Source: Trinickia dinghuensis
Lineage (GTDB): Bacteria > Pseudomonadota > Gammaproteobacteria > Burkholderiales > Burkholderiaceae
Direction: 5' to 3'
Assembly: GCF_003367175.1 (NCBI RefSeq)
Contig: NZ_QRGA01000003.1
Coordinates: 248,681-312,680 of the forward strand
Length of the DNA: 64,000 nucleotides
The position numbers and the translations under genes are program-made. The notes under the pieces are model-generated. The model ran no database searches. It was not told the DNA's origin and saw only the letters and a program-made list of their open reading frames with translations. Below, piece by piece: positions 1 through 9,600 of this stretch. Position 1 is the first letter of the stretch. Each line of letters begins with the position of its first letter.

Positions 1-345
1 GTCGGACGAAGTCGATGCCGAGGTGCTCGTGCTGGCCGCTTGCGCGGGGGCGCTGTCCGACTTCGACTCGGACTTCGCTTCGGGCTTCGCTTCCGATGTG
101 GCCGCGGCCGCTCCGCTGGAAGCCGCCCCATTCGAGCCGTTCGATGCGTTCGATCCGCTCGAACCACCACGGAAATCGGTGACATACCAGCCGGAACCCT
201 TCAGCTGGAAACCCGCGGCCGTTAGCTGCTTACGAAAGCTGTCCTTTTCGCATTGCGGGCACTGCGTCAGCGGTGCATCGCTCATCTTCTGGAGCACGTC
301 TTTCTCAAAGCCGCACGATTCGCAACGGTAGGCGTAGATCGGCAT
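1..345 (-). CDS. FmdB-family zinc-ribbon protein (3' end off window)
   Basis: The first 115 codons of a protein beginning MPIYAYRCESCG are visible; the C-terminus lies beyond the window edge. Two CxxC pairs (CESC at residues 8-11 and CPQC near 29-32) form the FmdB/CxxC_CXXC_SSSS zinc ribbon. The ribbon is followed by the usual GWYVTDFRG segment and then a low-complexity Ser/Ala/Gly/Lys tail, as is normal in this family. The function is unknown; FmdB proteins are suspected regulators. A TATAAT-like -10 box on the minus strand at 403-408 may be its promoter, although no clear -35 box is visible. Confidence 0.85.
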   Translation of the reverse strand, partial: MPIYAYRCESCGFEKDVLQKMSDAPLTQCPQCEKDSFRKQLTAAGFQLKGSGWYVTDFRGGSSGSNASNGSNGAASSGAAAATSEAKPEAKSESKSDSAPAQAASTSTSASTSSD

Positions 346-486
346 GATTCTCTTCCCGACTATTTCCGACAAAAAAACGGTTAAGCGCTTGCAAAGCGTT
401 GAATTATAGCCGCATTTGGCTACTTCCCGGCTGACGGGGCACTCGGCCTCGCGCAGTTCGCGAAATGAGGGCGACGGCGCGGAAAA

Positions 487-1143
487 TCAACCCCGCCGGC
501 GCCAGCTCATCCAACGCTCGCGGCCGGCGAACACGGGGATCGAATCGGCGACGGGTTCGTCCTCGACGAGTTCGAACGACGGGCTCAGTAGCGCATCGAG
601 TTCGTCGCGCGAAATCCCGAACGGCGGCCCCTTGGGCGCTTCGTCGAAGAAAAAGAACCCGGCGAGCAAGCCGCCCGGCTCGAGCAGCGCGGCCATCTGG
701 GCCGCGTAGTCGGCGCGGCGCCCGTGCGGCAATGCGCAAAGGAACGCACGTTCGTAGATCCACCCCGGCACGAACGGCGGCCGGTAGGCGAAGAAATCGG
801 CTTGCTCGACGAGCGGCGCGTGGGGGCCGAGTTGCGCGCGGGCCGCCGCCACGGCATCGACCGAGAAATCGATCGCACGGACAGTCCAACCGGCCTGCGC
901 GAGCCAACCGGCTTCATGCGCGCTGCCACAGCCCGGGATAAGAACGGGCCGAGGCGCGGTGCGCGCCGCGAAAGCCGCGAACGCCTCGGGCACGCCGGCC
1001 TGATCCCACGGCATGAAACCTTGTCGAAAGCGTTCGTCCCAGAAAGCGGCCGTGTTCGGGTCACGCGTGGAGAAGGCAGGCGCCGCACCGCCTGCAACAG
1101 GCTGACTCGGCGGCGGTTGATCGGATGACGACGGCTTGTTCAT
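487..1143 (-). CDS. TPMT-family SAM-dependent methyltransferase
   Basis: This 218-residue protein is a class I methyltransferase of the thiopurine S-methyltransferase superfamily. The SAM-binding motif VLIPGCGSAHEA lies at residues 67-78, preceded by the family-typical FWDERFRQGFMPWD segment near 34-47. The late motif LLEPGGLLAGFFFFDE lies near 153-168. The length fits the family. It stands 141 nt upstream of the FmdB-like gene on the same strand. In Burkholderiaceae this gene commonly neighbours ubiB, but its physiological substrate is unknown; thiol, halide and chalcogen methylation are all known in the superfamily. Confidence 0.85.
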   Translation of the reverse strand: MNKPSSSDQPPPSQPVAGGAAPAFSTRDPNTAAFWDERFRQGFMPWDQAGVPEAFAAFAARTAPRPVLIPGCGSAHEAGWLAQAGWTVRAIDFSVDAVAAARAQLGPHAPLVEQADFFAYRPPFVPGWIYERAFLCALPHGRRADYAAQMAALLEPGGLLAGFFFFDEAPKGPPFGISRDELDALLSPSFELVEDEPVADSIPVFAGRERWMSWRRRG

Positions 1144-1197
1144 CGCATTGAGCCCCTTTAAACCCGGTGATGCGCCATTAGGCCCGGTTCATTTCGG

Positions 1198-2781
1198 TTA
1201 CGCCCCGTAGGCAAAGGCGAGCCACGCGCGCGCGACAAGCGCGCCGACGCCCACAGCCACACCGAACAGCAACAGTGCCTGCAGAAGCCGGTTCGTGCGT
1301 TTCTGCTCGAGCAGCAAAAGCCGGATCGCGGCATCGTGCGCGCCGCGCGGGCCGTCGTGCCCGTGCCGCTCCGCCAGCACGTGATGGACGAGGCGCGGCA
1401 GTTGCGGCAGCGTCTTGCTCCACTGCGGCATTTCCACTTTTAGCCGCTCGTACCATCCGCGCCAGCCGATCTGCTCGTTCATCCAGCGCTCGAGGTAAGG
1501 CTTGGCCGTCTTCCAAAGATCGAGTTCGGGATCGAGCGAGCGGCCGAGCCCCTCGACGTTGAGCATCGTCTTTTGCAGCAGCACGAGTTGCGGCTGAATC
1601 TCGACGTTGAAGCGGCGCGACGTCGAAAACAGCCGCAGCAGCACCTGCCCCAGCGAGATGTCTTTCAGCGCGCGATCGAAATACGGTTCGCAGACGGCTC
1701 GAATCGCACTTTCCAATTCTTCGACGCGGGTGGTGGGCGGCACCCACCCCGACTCCAAGTGCAGCGTGGCAACACGGTGGTAGTCGCGCTTGAAGAAGGC
1801 GAGGAAATTTTGCGCGAGATAGTTCTTATCGAAATCGGACAACGCCCCGATGATCCCGAAATCGAGCGCGATATAGCGGCCGAAATGGGAAGGGTTCAGG
1901 CTGACCTGGATATTGCCCGGGTGCATGTCCGCATGGAAGAAGCCGTCGCGGAACACCTGCGTGAAGAAAATCTCGACGCCTTCGCGCGCGAGCTTCGGGA
2001 TATCGACCCCGGCCGCCCGCAATGTCTCGACCTGGCTGATCGGCACGCCGACCATGCGCTCCATCACGAGCACGCTCGGCGTACAGAACTCCCAGTACAT
2101 TTCGGGCACGAGCAGCAAATCGAGCCCGGCGAAGTTGCGCCGAAGCTGGCTGCCGTTCGCCGCCTCGCGCATGAGGTCGAGTTCGTCGTGCAGGTACTTG
2201 TCGAACTCCGCGACGACCTCGCGCGGCTTGAGGCGCTTGCCGTCCGCCCAGAGCCGCTCGGCCCAGACGGCCAGGTCGCGCAGCAGCGCCAGATCGGAAT
2301 CGATCACGGGCAGCATGTTCGGCCGCAATACCTTGATCGCGACGTCCTTGCCCGCGTGCTGGCCCGACTTCACCTTGGCGAAGTGCACTTGCGCGATCGA
2401 TGCGCTGGCCACCGGCACGCGCTCGAAATCGTCGAACAGGACGTCGACGCGCCCGCCGAGCGATCGCTCGATGATCTCGATCGCGACGCTCGAATCGAAC
2501 GGCGGTACCTGATCTTGCAGTTTGGCGAGTTCGAGGGCGACATCGGCGGACAGCAGATCGCGGCGCGTCGAGAGCACTTGGCCGAACTTGACGAAGATCG
2601 GCCCGAGGCTTTCGAGCGCGAGCCGCAGCCGCACGGCCGGCGGCGACTTGTAGCGGCGGCCGATCGTGCCGATGCGCACGAGGAAGCGGACCCGGCGATC
2701 GTTGAGCCGGCTCAGCATCATTTCGTCCAGCCCGAAACGCCAGACGGTGTAGACGATCTTGATGAAACGCAATAGACGCAT
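1198..2781 (-). CDS. ubiB: UbiB, ABC1/ADCK-family atypical kinase-like ATPase of ubiquinone biosynthesis
   Basis: The product has 527 residues and belongs to the UbiB/ADCK family needed for ubiquinone biosynthesis. The signature KFGQ motif is at residues 65-68 within [18 protein letters not shown]. The alanine-rich nucleotide loop (ASASIAQVH) is near 125-133 and the invariant Lys of VAIKVLRP is near 150. The HADMHPGN catalytic loop and the ALDFG metal motif follow around 285-310. A C-terminal hydrophobic stretch (about 500-525) anchors it in the inner membrane, as in E. coli UbiB. It starts 14 nt after ubiJ ends, so the two are probably cotranscribed. Family assignment is secure. Confidence 0.95.
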   Translation of the reverse strand: MRLLRFIKIVYTVWRFGLDEMMLSRLNDRRVRFLVRIGTIGRRYKSPPAVRLRLALESLGPIFVKFGQVLSTRRDLLSADVALELAKLQDQVPPFDSSVAIEIIERSLGGRVDVLFDDFERVPVASASIAQVHFAKVKSGQHAGKDVAIKVLRPNMLPVIDSDLALLRDLAVWAERLWADGKRLKPREVVAEFDKYLHDELDLMREAANGSQLRRNFAGLDLLLVPEMYWEFCTPSVLVMERMVGVPISQVETLRAAGVDIPKLAREGVEIFFTQVFRDGFFHADMHPGNIQVSLNPSHFGRYIALDFGIIGALSDFDKNYLAQNFLAFFKRDYHRVATLHLESGWVPPTTRVEELESAIRAVCEPYFDRALKDISLGQVLLRLFSTSRRFNVEIQPQLVLLQKTMLNVEGLGRSLDPELDLWKTAKPYLERWMNEQIGWRGWYERLKVEMPQWSKTLPQLPRLVHHVLAERHGHDGPRGAHDAAIRLLLLEQKRTNRLLQALLLFGVAVGVGALVARAWLAFAYGA

Positions 2782-2795
2782 GGTTGGCCCGCTCG

Positions 2796-3422
2796 CTATC
2801 GCACGCGGCGCAAGGCGCCTGCCTGGCGCGCGAGCGTTTGCTGATCGAGCCTTTCGATGCGTTTTTCAACGCGCGCGAGCGCATCGCGGGCGCGCGCGAG
2901 TTCGCCGTTGAACGCATCGAGCGCGCCACGCCGCACGAGCTGCGGGCTTTCGTCGAGCAGGTATTCGGCGATCGAATCGCGCAAGCCGCGGCCGGCGCGC
3001 AGTGCCTGCTCACCGGCGGTGCGCACGATCTGCGCCGCGCGGTAGGCCGGCGCGTCGCCGATCAGCTTCGCCAAATCTTCCTCCGGCTCCCAGCGCAAAT
3101 GTTCGGCCAGCTTCGCGAGCTGCGTGGCGAATTCGGCGTCGCCCTCGATTTTGACGTGCTTCATGACCGCGGCCTGGCCGCCTTGCATGAAGGCCGGCAG
3201 CGCATCGGGCGCGACGGCGAGCGAGACATCGACGGCCCGAGCGTCGATTTCGTCGACGGCGCTCAGATAGCCGTCCGATTCCACGGCAAGGGTCAAGACG
3301 ATCGAGGAGAACGTGAGACGCGCTGTCTTGCCCGCGTACGGGGCGAGGCGTTCGCGCGCCCACGCTTCGCGAGCGAGCAAATGGTTGACGGCAGCGGCAA
3401 AGGGCTTGGCGGCAAGAGTCAT
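2796..3422 (-). CDS. ubiJ: UbiJ, SCP2-domain ubiquinone biosynthesis accessory factor
   Basis: The 208-residue protein has an N-terminal SCP2 sterol-carrier-like domain (about 1-110) and a helical, charged C-terminal part that resembles a coiled coil ([17 protein letters not shown]). This matches UbiJ, which helps assemble the soluble ubiquinone-synthesis complex and binds lipid intermediates. Its place directly before ubiB and downstream of ubiE supports the call. No strong Shine-Dalgarno is visible before ATG 3422. The sequence just upstream instead contains an intrinsic-terminator-like hairpin with a T-run (3434-3466). Confidence 0.88.
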   Translation of the reverse strand: MTLAAKPFAAAVNHLLAREAWARERLAPYAGKTARLTFSSIVLTLAVESDGYLSAVDEIDARAVDVSLAVAPDALPAFMQGGQAAVMKHVKIEGDAEFATQLAKLAEHLRWEPEEDLAKLIGDAPAYRAAQIVRTAGEQALRAGRGLRDSIAEYLLDESPQLVRRGALDAFNGELARARDALARVEKRIERLDQQTLARQAGALRRVR

Positions 3423-3433
3423 CGGGGAACAAT

Positions 3434-3466
3434 AAAAAGCCCGCGCGAGCGGCAGCCGACGCGGGC
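3434..3466 (-). terminator. Rho-independent terminator-like hairpin just before ubiJ
   Basis: Read on the minus strand, a 7-bp GC stem (arms 3460-3466 and 3439-3445) with a 14-nt loop is followed by TTTTT at 3438-3434. This would end transcripts coming from the Tim44-like gene or the small ORF at 3636-3794. It sits only 12-44 nt before the ubiJ start codon, so it could also act as an attenuator in the ubiJ leader. Confidence 0.55.
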
Positions 3467-3635
3467 CTCTATTGTAGCGCCCGATCGTGCGGCGGCACTG
3501 CCGGCCGGGTGTCGTCGGAGGCTCCGATTCCCACCTCGGCGAAACGACGCGGCGGCTCGCGCGACGAACTCGTGCGAATGGGCGACCGTGTTCGACCGTT
3601 GCACGCGTCAGTCGGACGCGCTCGTGGCCAATGGG

Positions 3636-3794
3636 CTAACTAGCGGAGCCGCAGGCTATGGCGGCAAAGGCGGGGCCACCCAAGGTGATCCTGATGAGCC
3701 AGTGCAGGTCGGTACCCTGATTGAGGCAATCGCCGCGCTCGAACGACGACGGGTCGGTCGTATGGCAGATCGCCGACTTCACGAGCGTTCTCAC
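3636..3794 (-). CDS. Possible small protein of 52 residues, unknown
   Basis: A GTG start at 3794 is preceded by a good Shine-Dalgarno (CGGAGG, six bases spacing). It opens a 52-codon frame with G/C-rich third positions that ends at TAG 3636-3638. The predicted peptide has Cys residues near positions 10 and 23 and a hydrophobic C-terminal half (IRITLGGPAFAAIACGSAS), which could be a membrane segment. It begins 37 nt after the Tim44-like stop codon, so it could be the last gene of that transcript before the 3434-3466 terminator. No family is recognised. The remainder of the 3467-3830 gap holds nothing else I can see. Confidence 0.35.
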   Translation of the reverse strand: MRTLVKSAICHTTDPSSFERGDCLNQGTDLHWLIRITLGGPAFAAIACGSAS

Positions 3795-3830
3795 GGGCGA
3801 CCTCCGGCCGAGCAGATGACCAACGCGCTT

Positions 3831-4832
3831 TCAATGAACCGTCGATTGCTGGATGCCCGCGAGCAGCCAGCCGTCGCCACCGCGCTTCGGCTTGTTCAAT
3901 TGCCATGTTTCGTCGAGCGGCTGCGCCGCCTCACCCGCCGCTTCGCGGATCAAGCCGGTATAGCGCACGCTCGCACGGTACTCGAACGCATCTTCTTCGA
4001 GTTCGACCAACTCGGCGTTCAACTGAACGACATCGGTTTCGTTGCGCGTCCCGGCCCGCGCATCGAGTTCGAGCTTCAACTCGGCGAACATCTCCGGCGT
4101 CGAAAACGCGCGGATATCGGTGAGATTGCCGGCATCCCATGCGGCTTGCAGGCGTACGAAATTGACTTTGGCGTGATGCAGAAACGCGGGCTCGTCGAAA
4201 TCGGCTGGGCGCTCGAAAGCCGCGTGCGCGATGCCCGCCGACGCAGCGGCACCGCCGTTACCCTGCGCGGCCGACTCGTACCCGCCGCCGAACGCGTCGC
4301 GCCCCATCGGCAGCGCCCCGCCGGCCGCGGCCAGTGCGGGCGTGCCGCTCTTGCGGCGCATCGACATCAGCTTACGGACGAGCCAAATCCCGATCATCGC
4401 CAGCAGCGCGACGACGATGACGTTCGCCATCGCACCCGCGAACGCCCCGCCCAAACCGAAGTGCGACAGCAGCGCCGCGATGCCGAGACCCGCCGCAAGA
4501 CCGGCGATCGGACCGAGCCAGCGCGAACGCGACGGCGTGGCGGCCGCCGCGGCCTGGGCGCCTTGGGCGCGCTGTGCCTGTGCGCCGGCGGCCGGCTGCG
4601 TGCCGGCCTGCGCCGAGCGGCTCGATTGTCCCAATTGCTGCGGCGGCGCGCTCTCGCGCTGCATCGTTTGCGACTGGCGCCCGATACTGCGGCCGCCGCC
4701 CATGCGTTTCGCCTCGGCGTCGAGCGTGATCAGCGTGCCCGCCGCGATCATCGTCGCCACCGTGAAGAGCCGGATTCGCTTCGTAAATTGCAATGAAAGC
4801 AGTTTGGAAGAAATTGAAAGCGAATCGGCCAT
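3831..4832 (-). CDS. Tim44-like domain membrane protein
   Basis: The 333-residue protein starts with a hydrophobic signal/anchor (about 18-40). A Gln/Ala/Ser-rich linker follows, then two membrane segments (about 105-125 and 135-153). A soluble C-terminal Tim44/MBA1-like domain covers about 215-333 (FLHHAKVNFVRLQAAWDAGNLTDI is its typical opening). It is a known neighbour of ubiE in Burkholderiaceae; its role is not established. The Shine-Dalgarno AGGGGAT (4839-4845) can pair with ATCCCCT just after the ubiE stop, which suggests translational coupling to ubiE. Confidence 0.85.
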   Translation of the reverse strand: MADSLSISSKLLSLQFTKRIRLFTVATMIAAGTLITLDAEAKRMGGGRSIGRQSQTMQRESAPPQQLGQSSRSAQAGTQPAAGAQAQRAQGAQAAAAATPSRSRWLGPIAGLAAGLGIAALLSHFGLGGAFAGAMANVIVVALLAMIGIWLVRKLMSMRRKSGTPALAAAGGALPMGRDAFGGGYESAAQGNGGAAASAGIAHAAFERPADFDEPAFLHHAKVNFVRLQAAWDAGNLTDIRAFSTPEMFAELKLELDARAGTRNETDVVQLNAELVELEEDAFEYRASVRYTGLIREAAGEAAQPLDETWQLNKPKRGGDGWLLAGIQQSTVH

Positions 4833-4838
4833 ATCGAT

Positions 4839-4868
4839 ATCCCCTATAAAAACAATGAATTAGGGGAT
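4839..4868 (-). promoter_or_regulatory. Hairpin hiding the Tim44-like gene's ribosome-binding site
   Basis: On the minus strand ATCCCCT (4868-4862) begins immediately after the ubiE TAG. It is a perfect 7-base complement of AGGGGAT (4845-4839), the Shine-Dalgarno of the next gene; the loop is 16 nt. Ribosomes finishing ubiE would disrupt the stem, so translation of the second gene could depend on translation of the first. Confidence 0.45.
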
Positions 4869-5600
4869 CTAGTACTTCACCCCCACGTGCAAGGCTACCA
4901 CGCCAGCTGACAAATTGTAATATTTCACGGCGTCAAGCCCAGCCTGCTCCATCATCGTTTTCAAGGTGTCCTGGTCCGGATGCATCCGGATCGATTCGGC
5001 AAGATACCGGTAACTTTCGGCATCTTTGGCGAACCTCGAGCCAAGCCACGGCAAAACCTTGAACGAGTACACGTCGTACGCCTTCTTCAGCGGCTCCCAG
5101 ACCTTCGAAAACTCGAGGACGAGCAAGCGCCCGCCGGGCTTCAGCACACGCCGCATCTCGGAAATGGCCACTTCCTTTCGGGTCATGTTGCGCAGCCCGA
5201 AGGCCACCGTCACGACGTCGAAGTAGTTGTCGGGGAACGGAATTTTTTCGGCGTCGCACAGCAGCGACGGCGTCACGATGCCTTGGTCGAGCAGTCGGTC
5301 ACGCCCCACCCGCAGCATCGATTCGTTGATATCGGTATGCCAGACTTCGCCGCTCGGCCCGGCCTGCTTCGCGAACGCCTTCGACAAATCGCCGGTGCCG
5401 CCCGCGATGTCGAGCACTTTGGCGCCGGGGCGCACGTGCGCCTGCGCGATCGTGAATTGCTTCCAGACGCGGTGCAGGCCGCCCGACATCAGGTCGTTCA
5501 TGAGGTCGTAGTTCGTGGCCACCGAGTGGAACACGCCCGCCACCTTCTTCGCCTTGTCTTGTTCGTCGACGGTTTCGAAGCCGAAGTGGGTCTTGCTCAT
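4869..5600 (-). CDS. ubiE: UbiE, C-methyltransferase of ubiquinone/menaquinone biosynthesis
   Basis: The 243-residue product matches UbiE throughout: the N-terminus TTHFGFETV-like (here [18 protein letters not shown]), SAM motif [16 protein letters not shown] at 62-76, [18 protein letters not shown] in the middle, and [17 protein letters not shown]. It methylates the ring carbon of the demethoxy-quinol intermediate using SAM, at the inner membrane. It is followed by the Tim44-like gene and preceded by a DUF971 gene 24 nt away, forming one minus-strand group with ubiJ and ubiB. Confidence 0.96.
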   Translation of the reverse strand: MSKTHFGFETVDEQDKAKKVAGVFHSVATNYDLMNDLMSGGLHRVWKQFTIAQAHVRPGAKVLDIAGGTGDLSKAFAKQAGPSGEVWHTDINESMLRVGRDRLLDQGIVTPSLLCDAEKIPFPDNYFDVVTVAFGLRNMTRKEVAISEMRRVLKPGGRLLVLEFSKVWEPLKKAYDVYSFKVLPWLGSRFAKDAESYRYLAESIRMHPDQDTLKTMMEQAGLDAVKYYNLSAGVVALHVGVKY

Positions 5601-5624
5601 CGCGTTTATCCTCCGCGTTTCATA

Positions 5625-6038
5625 TCAGTGACAGTGGCCGCGCGGGGCGCCCGCCGGCGCCATCGGCGCGTCGCGGTCGAGCCCGGCCGCCGCGAGCTGG
5701 TCGAAGTAGCTTCGCCAAAGCTCGTCCTGGCGCGTCGCCAGTTCATACAGCAAATCCCAAGAATAGATGCCCGTGGCATGGCCGTCCGAAAACGTCGGCT
5801 GCAAAGCGTAGTTGCCGACGCCGTCGATCGAAACGATCGCGACCTCGCGCTTGCCCGTTTGCACCGTTTCTTGTCCCGGCCCGTGTCCGCGCACCTCGGC
5901 CGAGGGCGAATAAACGCGCATCAATTCGAACGGAATCCGATAACTGAGGCCGTTCGCGTACTGCAACTCCAGCACGCGCGATTTTGCATGGACGACGATG
6001 CCCGTGGGCACCGGCGTCTCGGAAGTCAGTCCCGCCAT
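5625..6038 (-). CDS. DUF971 / gamma-butyrobetaine hydroxylase-like N-terminal domain protein
   Basis: This 137-residue protein is a stand-alone DUF971 domain (VLELQYANGLSYRIPFELMRVYSPSAEV; later AIVSIDGVGNYALQPTFSDGHATGIYSWDLLYEL). The same fold forms the N-terminal domain of gamma-butyrobetaine hydroxylase, and stand-alone versions often sit beside ubiE or Mrp/ApbC genes. A His-rich end (GHCH) is present. A metal or iron-sulfur-related role has been suggested for the family, but function here is not established. Confidence 0.85.
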   Translation of the reverse strand: MAGLTSETPVPTGIVVHAKSRVLELQYANGLSYRIPFELMRVYSPSAEVRGHGPGQETVQTGKREVAIVSIDGVGNYALQPTFSDGHATGIYSWDLLYELATRQDELWRSYFDQLAAAGLDRDAPMAPAGAPRGHCH

Positions 6039-6102
6039 TGTTTGCCTCTCATTCGAAATTCACGGCGCTCGCGGCGGTGTCTTGCCCGCCCGCCGAGCGC
6101 CG

Positions 6103-6534
6103 TCAACCGAGCGCCTGCGCCATTTCGTGCCGCAAAGCCTCGGCAATCAGCGTGGCTTGCGCGCGCCGCTGTGCCAGGAGCGCTTCCGAGACGGATCGTT
6201 GCCTCGGTGCCCAGATCGGCAGCGGGAAATGCGCGTCGTTCGTGAAGCGCGGAATCACGTGCCAATGCACGTGCGGCACCTGATTCCCGAGACTCGCCAG
6301 ATTCACCTTGTCCGGTGCCAGCACGCGCCGTACCGCGCGTTCTGCCGCGTACACGGCCTGCATGACGCGATCGCGCTCGCCCTGCTGCAAATCCGAAAAT
6401 TCCGCCACGTGGGCATTCCAGATCACGCGGCAGAAACCCGGGTAGTCGTGCTCGTCGGCCAGGACGACGCGCAATGCGTCGTCCTGCCAAAGCACGACCC
6501 CGCCTTCCTCACGGCAAAATACGCACTCCATCAT
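6103..6534 (-). CDS. HIT-family nucleotide hydrolase/transferase
   Basis: The 143-residue protein carries the histidine-triad motif HVHWHVIP at residues 88-95, with an upstream CxxC pair (CVFC, 4-7) and the FCRVIWNAHVAEFSDL core. HIT proteins act on nucleotide phosphoramidates or dinucleotides through the middle His of the triad. It lies upstream of the DUF971 gene with a 64-nt gap, so cotranscription is possible. The exact substrate cannot be told. Confidence 0.87.
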   Translation of the reverse strand: MMECVFCREEGGVVLWQDDALRVVLADEHDYPGFCRVIWNAHVAEFSDLQQGERDRVMQAVYAAERAVRRVLAPDKVNLASLGNQVPHVHWHVIPRFTNDAHFPLPIWAPRQRSVSEALLAQRRAQATLIAEALRHEMAQALG

Positions 6535-6654
6535 CGTCCCTTGGCGTCGGCCAGCATCGGTAAGCGCGATTCGCCATCCCGGCGATTCACGGCGATCGCG
6601 CGCGAGAGCGTTTTACACCATTACGCCCCGCGCGTGGCCGCTATTTCACCGCCA

Positions 6655-9600
6655 TTACACCAGTACGCGCTCGATGCCGCCATTATTCGCGTGCTCGACG
6701 TATTCGGCCATCCAGTTCTCACCCAGGACGTGACGCGCCATTTCGACGACGATGTAGTCGGCTTCGACGCCCGCGTCCTCGTTGTAACGAGACAAGCCCT
6801 GCAAGCACGACGGGCAGCTCGTCAGCACCTTGATGTCGGCCGCGCCGTTGCCCGCGGCCGACGCTTCGACCCCGCTCGCACCGGCCGACGTCACCGGGAT
6901 TTCGCGCAGCTTGGCCGCGCCCTTGCGGATTTCCTCTTCCTTGCGGAAGCGCACCTGCGTCGAAATGTCGGGCCGAGCCACGGCGAACGTGCCCGATTCG
7001 CCGCAGCAGCGTTCGTTCTTCGCGATCTTGTAGCCGTCGTTGGCGGAGCCCATCAGTTCATTGACGAGCTTGACCGGATCCATCGTCTTGATCGGCGTGT
7101 GGCACGGGTCGTGATACATGTAGCGCGTGCCGGACACGCCGTCGAGCTTGATCCCCTTCTCGAGCAGGAACTCGTGGATGTCGATGATTCGGCAGCCCGG
7201 GAAGATCTTCTCGAATTCATAGCCGGCGAGCTGGTCGTAGCAGGTCCCGCACGAGACGACCACCGTCTTGATGTCCAGGTAGTTCAGCGTGTTGGCCACC
7301 CGGTGGAACAGCACCCGGTTGTCCGTCACGGTCTTCTCGGCCTTGTCGTACTGGCCCGCGCCACGCTGCGGGTAGCCGCAGCAGAGATAGCCCGGCGGCA
7401 GCACCGTCTGCACGCCCGCTTCCCAGAGCATCGCCTGCGTCGCGAGGCCCACCTGCGAGAACAGCCGCTCGGAGCCGCACCCCGGGAAGTAGAACACCGC
7501 CTCCGAATCGACAGTCGTCGTCTTCGGATTGCGGATGATCGGGACGATCTTGTTGTCCTCGATGTCGAGCAGCGCGCGCGCCGTCTTCTTCGGCAGGTTG
7601 CCCGGCATCTTCTTGTTGACGAAGTGGATCACCTGCTCGACGACGGGCGGCCGGCCCGTCGTGGCGGGCGGATGGGCGGTCTGCTTGCGCGTGAAGTTCT
7701 TCAGCAGATCGTTGCCGAGACGCTGCGCCTTGTAGCCGATACCCATCATCGCCGTGCGGGCGAGGTTGATCGTCTGCGGATTGGTCGCGTTCAGGAAGAA
7801 CATCCCCGCGGCCGAGCCCGCGTTGAACTTCTTCTTGCCCATCTTGCGCAGCAGGTTGCGCATGTTCATCGACACGTCGCCGAAGTCGATCTTGACCGGG
7901 CACGGCGTCACGCACTTATGGCAGACCGTGCAGTGGTCGGCCACGTCGTTGAACTCGTCCCAGTGCTTGATCGATACGCCGCGGCGCGTCTGTTCCTCGT
8001 ACAAGAACGCTTCGATCAGCAGCGACGTGGCGAGGATCTTGTTGCGCGGGCTGTAGAGCAGATTCGCGCGCGGCACGTGCGTGGCGCACACGGGCTTGCA
8101 CTTGCCGCAGCGCAGGCAGTCCTTCACCGAATCGGCGATCGCGCCGATGTCGGACTGCTGCATGATCAGCGATTCGTAGCCCATCAGGCCGAAGCTCGGC
8201 GTATAGGCATTGCGCAAGTCAGCGCCCGGCAACAGCTTGCCCTTGTTGAAGCGACCCTCAGGGTCGATCCGTTCCTTGTACGCGCGGAAATCGGCGATCT
8301 CTTCTTCCGTCAGGAATTCGAGCTTCGTGATGCCGATGCCGTGCTCGCCCGAAATCACGCCGTCCAGCGAGCGCGCGAGCTTCATGATGCGCTCGACGGC
8401 CTTGTGCGCGTCTTGCAGCATCTCGTAGTTGTCGGAGTTGACGGGGATGTTCGTATGAACATTGCCGTCGCCCGCGTGCATGTGCAGCGCGACGAACACG
8501 CGGCCGCGCAGCACCTTCTTGTGGATCGCCTGCGCTTCGTCGAGGATCGGCTTGAACTCGCCGCCGTTGAAGATCTGACGCAGCTCGGCGCGGATCTCCT
8601 GCTTCCACGATGCGCGGATCGTCCGGTCTTGCGTCACGTGGAAGACGTTGGCGCCCGGTTGATCGTCCACTCGATCGGCGAATTTCTCGGCCAGCGCTTC
8701 GTAGCCCAGTTGCACGAGGTAGTGCTGCGCCTCGCGCAGCGAGAGGTCGAGCTTCTCTAGCACGAACGACCAGCGTGCGCGCACGCGCGCCAGCAAGGCA
8801 AGGGCTTGCTGCACGCGATCTTCGAGCAGCTCCGCGCTCGGGATTTCGTTGGCGTCGTCGGTCTTGCCGAGCGGCAGGTTGCCGCCCTTGAAGAACGCTT
8901 CGAGCGCATCGACGAGCTGCAGCTTGTTCTTCAGCGACAGCTCGATGTTGATCCGCTCGATGCCGTCCGTGTACTCGCCCATGCGGTTCAAGGGGATCAC
9001 GACGTCTTCGTTGATCTTGAACGCGTTCGTGTGCTTGGCGATCGCAGCCGTGCGGCTGCGGTCGAGCCAGAAGCGCTTGCGCGCCTCGGCGCTGACGGCG
9101 ACGAAGCCCTCGCCGCTCTTGCCGTTCGCCATGCGCACGACTTCGGACGTGGCCGCGGCCACCGCGTCGGCGTCATCGCCGACGATGTCGCCGATCAGCA
9201 CCATCTTCGGAAACGCGTTGCGCTTCGATTTCGTCGCGTAGCCGACGGCGCGCAGATAGCGCTCGTCGAGGTGCTCCAAGCCGGCCAGGATCGCACCGCC
9301 CTGCTTGGACGTCTCGAACAGATAATCCTTGATCTCGACGATGCTCGGAATCGCATCGCGCGCCTGGCCGAAGAACTCCAGGCAAACGGTGCGCGTATGC
9401 GCCGGCATCTTGTGCAGCACCCAGCGCGCGGACGTGATGAGCCCGTCGCAGCCTTCCTTCTGCACGCCGGGCAAGCCCGCGAGGAATTTGTCCGTGACGT
9501 CCTTGCCGAGCCCTTCTTTGCGGAAGCGCCGGCCTTCGATCGAGAGCATCTCCGTGCGCAGCAGCCGCTCGCCGGGCGCGGCATCGCCGTCGAACCATTT

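Noticed and set aside
3505-3545. tRNA-like T-arm resemblance
   Set aside because: No consistent acceptor, D or anticodon stems can be drawn around it.
2784-4796. 670-codon plus-strand frame
   Set aside because: It runs antisense through ubiJ and the Tim44-like gene and has shadow-type composition.
5998-8760. 920-codon open frame on the plus strand
   Set aside because: It is antisense to the HIT gene and the large FAD/Fe-S oxidoreductase, which have clear family motifs; long antisense frames are common in this GC-rich DNA.
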